Position numbers and translations under genes: made by a program
DNA from: Albula goreensis
Taxonomy: Eukaryota; Chordata; Actinopteri; Albuliformes; Albulidae
NCBI GenBank assembly: GCA_022829145.1
Contig: CM040748.1
Coordinates: 22,959,501-23,023,500 of the forward strand
Direction: 5' to 3'
DNA: 64,000 nucleotides
Shown: in pieces, positions 48,707 to 64,000 of the stretch
Position numbering within the stretch: position 1 is the stretch's first letter
How the letters are laid out: each line of letters starts with the position of its first letter
Notes under the pieces: generated by a model
What the model was told of the DNA's origin: nothing
Seen by the model: the letters and a program-made list of their open reading frames with translations, nothing else
Databases searched by the model: none

Positions 48707-51700
48707 AACAAAGAGGAAGAAGCAGTGTGTTTGGAAAAACAATTTGAGAACTTCAATAGAGTGACAGAATGTAAATGCAAAATAGGTGGGTTTAACAATT
48801 AACAGGGGAAACAAAAAAAAGTAGCAAGAGTTGAAATTCTTGTGGATAAATGGATCATTTTCCATTGTTTTAACATTTTTTCTTTGAAAGGTGGTAGACT
48901 CCCTAAGGATTTTTAAAATGAAGACATCTTCAGGAATATCTCCACTGCCTGCACATCTGAGGGTGTTTTTACAGGGTTTTAAAAAGTTTTTTTTTTTTAC
49001 AGGTTTTTAAAATGGTGCAGCATTCCACAGCAGTCAATTGTGTTTTCCCTACCAGCTTCACCGTCCTCACCATCTCGTCACCACACAAAACCTGTTAGGT
49101 TTGATTTCCGGCTTGTTGCTTAACAGTGTATGCTCTTACAGCATATAAATACATCTGTAAACATTGACAGGTTCAGTTCTGTGGATACTTCTTTCCACTA
49201 TATTCTATTCAAAATGTCGTTTCGGCATGTCATTTATATCTGCTTAATGTTTGTCATTATTGTGAATTTCATATATTTTTTCCTAGTTTAATTAATATGA
49301 AGACTAAAAAATGTCTCATGTATTTTATTTCCACTTACCTAAGCACTTTGAACATTTGGGTGTATAAGGTGCTATACCAAGTTATCTTTTTTGCTTGGCT
49401 GTGATAATGAGCTGAGCTGTGCTTTCGGCACTTCACACAACTGGTCAGACTGGAAAAATAGGCACCTGATGCAGAGGGATATGATAGGTATAACATCTCT
49501 CTTCCTGGCTGATAGTATGGCTGGGGAAGCACTACCTTTGTAGGGTCACTGGCCACACTCACTGGCATATGCAGAATTTGATTTTGAATTCTGACCCCGC
49601 ACTGAGAGCACAGTGTCACCCAACAATCAAACCCAAACAAAAACATTCTATCATTAGGGGGAAAAAAGCTTTATTTTTTATATTAATTATGGCTAAAGTG
49701 GACTGCAAAGCCATCCAAGCCCTTTGTCTACAGGGCTGTACTGTCACACTGTACGCTAGTGTTCGTACTGCATAGTCAGTCTTTCTGTAGTTCTGTGCGC
49801 TTTTGCAGGCTTCCATAATGATAAACTGACACCCACTTCTCCACTTCCATCATCAGATCCCTGTCACTATCTAAAAATAGGTGAGGTGTGAATCTGTAAA
49901 TGTCAGCATAAAAAAATGAGTGCTCGTAATTAAGTAGTCACCCGTGTAGTGTAGGCTGCCTTTCACACCACTGTTAATCACAGTCTCAGCTTAATTTAAA
50001 ACCCAGACTGATCAGCTAAAGTAAAAAAACAAATCTTTTTTCCTGTGATGTCAAATGTGGCCGTAAGCATGGTAGTTGAAAAACAAAATGTGTATATAAC
50101 ATTTGTATGAAATTGTTATCTACAGAAATCAATACAATAAATAAAACAATAAATCAATCAATCACTATTTTTGTAAAATGCCATTTACAAATAGGTTGTA
50201 TCACAGCACTTCACTGTAGTTTTACAGAGCAATCAAACAACCAGAAAAACCCAACAGAGGCAAACTCATCTCCTGGGAAATGGATGGTGTCATATCATCT
50301 GATGGAACTTTAACAGTGCTGTATAGTATTTAACTGCTATGTGTGGAATATCATGTATTATAATGTGAGCATTGTATTATCATCACTGTTTTTTCATTGG
50401 TACTGATTTGCTGGCAAATACTGGATGGCTTTGCCCTGAAGTAAACACTCTGCACTGTGCTACACCATTCATTTTCATGGTACACAAAACTGTTCAACTG
50501 TGAGTTAGGCTATTTTCACTCTGCGGTCCTCTAGCTTGTTCTGCATAACCATTCCTATTCTGTAATCTGATACTTTCTGAACCTCTGACGCATTGTCAAG
50601 CAAGTTGAGCTCAGCCTAGCTCCAGCAGAGTGATCTGGAGAATGAATGTGCATTTTGAGAGGGTGGGGTGTGTGTAAGTGTGGTGCGTGCGTGTGTGTGT
50701 CTGTGGGAGGATTTGGGGTGGAGCAAGATAAAGGCTGTCTTTGTGCAGGTGGCTGTGGACTTGGTCTGGGCTGCACAATGTTCCCTGTGTGTAGGTCTGG
50801 TCTATGTTTTGGCTGTTCTGAGCTTTGCAGGGATAGTGCTATTGCTAGTGGGGACATTTACAGAACAAGTGCTTATGTTCACTTCACCATATGTCCCTTT
50901 GTCCCTGGTGTGCACTTCACTTTTCAGACCAGACATGCACCACTAGGGACTGTGGGTCCGGAAATTTTCTTCTTCCTGCAGTCCAGTCAGAACAAAATAT
51001 AGCAGCAAACCCCAATGCCACAACAAGGCTTCATAGACCAAGAAGAACAGGGACCTGCTGCATAAGCCCTTGACTAAACATTAATACAGACACTATCAAT
51101 GTTTTCTTTCACTGCCCCCGTTGAATGTGTTGGAAGGTCTCTTAAAATATCACTCCAGTTCCAGTTTGGTACTCAAAGATGAGTTGGCGATTGAGGTTCA
51201 TTTTCAGATCTTTTTTGATCTTTTTGATAAGTCTTGTGTCTGTCCAGCAGAGGATCAAATCAAGGTTGCCCCCAAGATTGTAATACTCATGGATTTGCCC
51301 TTTTTTGTGAAATTGTGTCACTTTCAGTGATAAGTCCTTGTTCTGGGTCCGTGTGGACACTGAAGACTTGCAAAGCACCTTGTCCTCTGGCTGACTGACA
51401 GACTGGGGTGGCTGGTACTTCCTGTCTTCGCTGCAGGGGCACCGCCGTGTGGAGCCATGCAGATGGAGGGTCAGAGGCACCGACAACAGAAGAGCCTAAT
51501 TCAGAGCAGCTACTCTTTACAGACCTGAAACAGCTGTGCTTCAAAGCCTGAGTTATGAACAACAACATCTTGAGAGCATCATCAGGGGGGTTTTTGCAAT
51601 GCAAATGATTTTTTTTTCTGTGGAGGAAAGAAAAATGTCAGGTTTCTCTCTCCTCTGTGTACTGATGAAAGGTTAATGGGAAACACATGTTTTTTTTGGT

Positions 51701-54700
51701 GTATTACAGCCTCTGCTTTCAAAACAGCCAGGAAATTACAGCAGGGGAAATAGCACTACTTTTGTAAAAACAGGTCAGGAGTGAAAGCCTAGCACACCTA
51801 GCAAAAATATTTTATTCTAAAATATCCTGTAGCACAATGAAAATGTACTTTTTAGAGATACAGTTACATTGGATTGGTTTAATAAACAAAACTTATATTT
51901 GAGCTATGTTTTATCATAAATGCCCATGATTTTTTAATGTCGATTGCAAAACATGTATACTTTATACACATTGTTTACAATATGGTACATATTGATTACA
52001 ATAAGCATGTGTCACTACTGTGTGTATCAATGACAAAAACTGGTTTTGGAAATGGGGTTTTCGCTTTTGTGAACACCATGCACTAGGGATGAAGGAGTAC
52101 TGCCAAGTTTTCTGACCCCAAATAGACCAGACACAAAGCTTTACTGTGCGCTTGTACGATAGGCATAGGGTCAGTCACTTGGATTTGGAAGTCTGTGACT
52201 CATGTAAGAAAATAGACACTTGGTTAGTACATCCTAACTTTAATCATCTGTTTTAATAGCTTTGTGTGCATGTCTTCTGTTCCAAACCACTGTTAAAAAC
52301 ATCAGTTAAGAAATGTACATATTTGAAAGTAGAATTCATACATTTTAATCACACCTATGACTAATGTTATTCCTTTGTTCATTGAAGCCAACAAATTCTT
52401 AGTAACAAAAACACAATTATTATATTTTTTAGTTGATTGACAAGTTGGGAGATCAATATATCAAACAAACATAAAATGACATACAAACAAATGTAAATGG
52501 TAAAGAGAAGTAAGTTGCTGTAGCTCAGTTAATGGGCTTCAACAAAAAAATCTGGACATAGTGACAAAACAGGTTCTAAATGGTAACAGATTTCACAATA
52601 ATACCTTTCACACCCAACAATTAAATTTCAAATGACACTATCTTACAAAAGGACTGATTTATACAATAATAAAATTAGTCTGTTTAAAGTTCTAATGTCC
52701 TTTTATAATGACCCCATCGGTTGCTGTGTGAATAGAACGGCAGAGACAAAAGCTTGCAGTTCAAAGTTGCTGTGCGCTCTCTGCAGAAAAGGTACAAACG
52801 TGAAACCCCATGCTTCTGTGTGACAAAGGTAATGGGTTTTACCCATAATCCTCTCAAGAGAATATTGAGGAGGATTGCAGATCTTTGACCTTTGTCCTTT
52901 CAATCATGATAACACTATCTAAAACTAATCACAGGACACTATAGCCTCTGTCTCCTAAAGTGTTTTTAGTAATAAGATGAAATCATGTTAAATATTAATG
53001 TATGTCATTCCCTGATGAACATACAGGAGACAGGAGGCAGACAAGTTTACACTGACAACTGCTGGTGAATGAGGGGTAATTTCTGCCTCAATTCCTTAAA
53101 TGCTTGGCTGCACTGTGCTCTGAGTGCGAGCCCCTAGACTGCAAGAGAGAAATGATTTTCGCTTAAATAAAACAGGTACCTTGTTTTGACACATTGACCC
53201 TCGGTGCAACAACAGTAACAGTAAATCAGTATGATTGTCTTGTAAAATAAGATAGCTTAGTTTCATTGGATTTGTGTACATGAATAAAAAATTGTGTATT
53301 TCAAGACTCACTTCCTGTTCACCACACATTAATTCTTATTCAGCTCAGTTAGAGATTTTCATGAGAAAAATAGTTCTTATTGTTTGTTGTAGGAACAAAT
53401 AGAAATACATTGCCCATGCTGAATTTATTATAATCAGATTTGTTTATCATATTGTGTTTGTCGTGTGTAATTACGGCCACTACACCCCTTCGGATGACTA
53501 AACCATGATATGTCCTCAATTATGCTCCTAAAATCCCGTTGTGGAATTAGTAAAAAAAGGAAGCACCATAAATGCTACTATGCAAATAAAATAAAATATG
53601 GCCCTTAATATAACCAAGGAATTTATTTCAGATACAAAAATAAGTTTGTAAACAGCACCATCTGGCGGTGTTTGTGAGGACATTGAAAATGAGGCATATT
53701 TCTCTGCATGGCTGTTACAGGTTTTGGACCATTGATAGATGGGAATAATCTCGTTGTATTATTGTTGCATTATTTTACAAACTGTCTAATCCACATCCAC
53801 TCACAAGGCTTTATGGGACATAAATCCATGTCACAAACTAATTCATTCAAGGGCCCATGTTTTGCAGAATTACAGTACATTACAGAGGGACATCTTGCAA
53901 AGGATTTAGCCTTAAGAGAAATACACAACATGCAAGAAATAAAGAAACGTTACATTAATTCATGTCGTTTATTTGTTAATTAGCCATAAAATGCACGTTT
54001 GCGTCATAATTCCTTATGTACGTAGAATAGCAGCTGGCTACATCAAATTACAATTAATTACGTCATGTTGGCTTATACTTTTTAAGTATCGCCTTCAAGA
54101 CGCCTATGTAGTGTGGATTTGAAGATTTTGTTTTAGATGTTTTTCCAAGGTTTCTCCCGACTGACATATCTAATTGTCTAATTCAATTTAGGGTCAATTT
54201 AACCTTTACCAACCCGTACTTGTTCCTTACTGGATTTTGAGCCGTAACCAAATTAATCATGCAATCTGAGAAAGACATTTTATTTGACAGTATATTTACT
54301 ATGTTCCAGGCCACCCCAGCTGAGCAATATCTGTTACCTACTGTGAAATCTTTTCAAGCTTGTGATGTATTACTATTTTAAAAATATAAATATACTCTAT
54401 AAAGTATTTCCGCAGTGTTACTTGAAACAGTATATGTAACCGACTGGCTCTTTTGATAAGCAGTGCGTGTAAAATATGAACAAGTGCACGCTACCCTAAT
54501 TGCACAAGCTAGTGGCCAAACGAACTCAATGTCTTGAGCCCTAACTCCTGTCTGATGTGAAACATAATTATAGCTTGTTCAAGACAGTTCATATGTATAT
54601 ATGGATCAATGTTGTGCACGTTTTACGTGATCTATTAGATAATGGTATTAATGTTGATATTTACACAGAGCGGAAATTGCTGTCTTAGTAGGCAACTGTC

Positions 54701-55319
54701 TGTTGTCATGTTGGTCAACAAACCTCTCTGCGCCACTCAGTGTAACCATTTTGAAGGAGTGATTTGCTTGATTAACCTCTCTCTCCGCTTGGATGAATTA
54801 TTGACTCTCTGCGACTGTAAGAAGGGAGGGGGATCAGCCACGTCCATACAGAAAGAGCGCCTTGGCAGAGAGCGAGAGAAATGAAGATATGAATACTGCA
54901 AAGCAAGGTGTCCGAACAATTTTGTGGATGAGAGTTAGTTGTGTGACATCAGTTGAATGCGCACTTAAACCAAAGAGGCTTACATATCCTTTCTTAAATC
55001 AACAGCAAAGAAACATAATTATCCAGTTGGCACCACTGTATTGAGCTGTCCCGTGCGCTTAAAACGAACCCCCACAGCAAGTCAGACGAAAATGAGCTAT
55101 TTGCGTTTAAATTTCTGGTAGTATTGATTTTGGTCACTTGTTGTACATAGTTTCATTTGGATTCATCTGTTCGGTATCAGATCTTGTAATTTCAAAAACA
55201 ATTCATCCTGCTTTTGCGTTTGGATTTGATATCGGTAAATCCGCTGGGTATTCGACAGTCTTGGTTTTATTTTATTTCTGTATCTACATAAATTGAACTG
55301 AACCTCACATATTGAGTTT

Positions 55320-55517
55320 GGGGACAGGACCGCGGGATTTTTGCAGATGAAGACGATTTGCTAACGGAGGAGCAGCACCATTGTAGGCTAACGTTACTGT
55401 CGTCTTCAGTGAAGAAGTGCTCCTCCTCCCCAGACCGGCGGTAGCGGGACAGTGGTTGCGTGAGTGTTTGTATGGTGGGCCGGCGTGCTGCTGCTCCTGC
55501 GGGTAATTCGGGTCTAG
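55320..55517 (+). promoter_or_regulatory. CDR2L 5' leader / promoter with overlapping upstream ORF
   Basis: A CpG-rich stretch lies immediately before the CDR2L start. It carries a 5-codon upstream ORF (ATG AAG ACG ATT TGC TAA, near 55347). A second upstream ORF runs from ATG 55472 to TGA 55547-55549, 25 codons in another frame, and passes over both candidate CDR2L start codons. No TATA box is seen and the transcription start is not determined. Confidence 0.5.

Positions 55518-64000
<8,483 letters not shown>

Larger units (their letters stand above)
44022..55300. other. Gene-poor region between SMIM5 and CDR2L
   Basis: About 11 kb between divergently oriented genes. I recognise a mariner-like MITE (45474-45686), a GT/GA microsatellite (48632-48706) and a palindromic X-box (47990-48003). 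There may also be a SMIM5 5' non-coding exon near 47.8-47.95 kb. No protein-coding exon is supported. ORFs at 49335-49646 and 51142-51604 match no family I know. Confidence 0.5.

Noticed and set aside
49335-49646. 103-codon minus-strand ORF with plausible composition
   Set aside because: No known family and no supporting splice context.
52510-52545. tRNA-like words (GTAGCTCAGTTAATGGGCTT)
   Set aside because: Only an A-box-like word; no B-box or cloverleaf follows.

Overview
The window is vertebrate nuclear DNA, most likely from a teleost fish. The genes are split into short exons with GT/AG boundaries and long introns. There are many CA/GA microsatellites, inverted-repeat Tc1/mariner-type relics with TA duplications, and a tRNA-derived SINE with a tail common in fish. 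The species cannot be named from the sequence alone.

Five genes can be supported, and I rebuilt them exon by exon with matching splice phases. From the left, all on the minus strand: (1) the first five coding exons of integrin beta-4 (ITGB4, 8-2584, running off the left edge), with a possible non-coding first exon near 11.0-11.25 kb; (2) the complete SAP30BP gene (15562-38588, 11 coding exons, 303 codons plus stop); (3) a two-exon, 73-residue micropeptide matching SMIM6/endoregulin (39920-41131); (4) a two-exon, 59-residue micropeptide matching SMIM5 (43239-44021). On the plus strand, (5) the first two coding exons of CDR2L (55518-62605) run off the right edge.

The order SMIM5-SMIM6-SAP30BP-ITGB4, all in one direction, is that of human 17q25.1. 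CDR2L sits head-to-head with this block across about 11 kb without a recognisable gene. The genes do not form a pathway. ITGB4 is a hemidesmosome adhesion receptor, SAP30BP a nuclear corepressor and splicing partner, SMIM5 and SMIM6 are single-span membrane micropeptides (SMIM6 being a SERCA inhibitor in mammals), and CDR2L a coiled-coil cytoplasmic protein.

The rest is intron or intergenic DNA. It holds a 29-bp minisatellite that changes to a 39-bp unit inside a SAP30BP intron, a 78-bp Tc1-like palindrome, a 213-bp mariner-like MITE, a SINE, several long microsatellites, a palindromic RFX-type X-box, and an upstream ORF that overlaps the CDR2L start. There is no CRISPR array, rRNA or convincing tRNA. 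The most rewarding objects are the two micropeptide genes: the SMIM6 start exon has only 14 coding bases, so open-reading-frame scans miss it.
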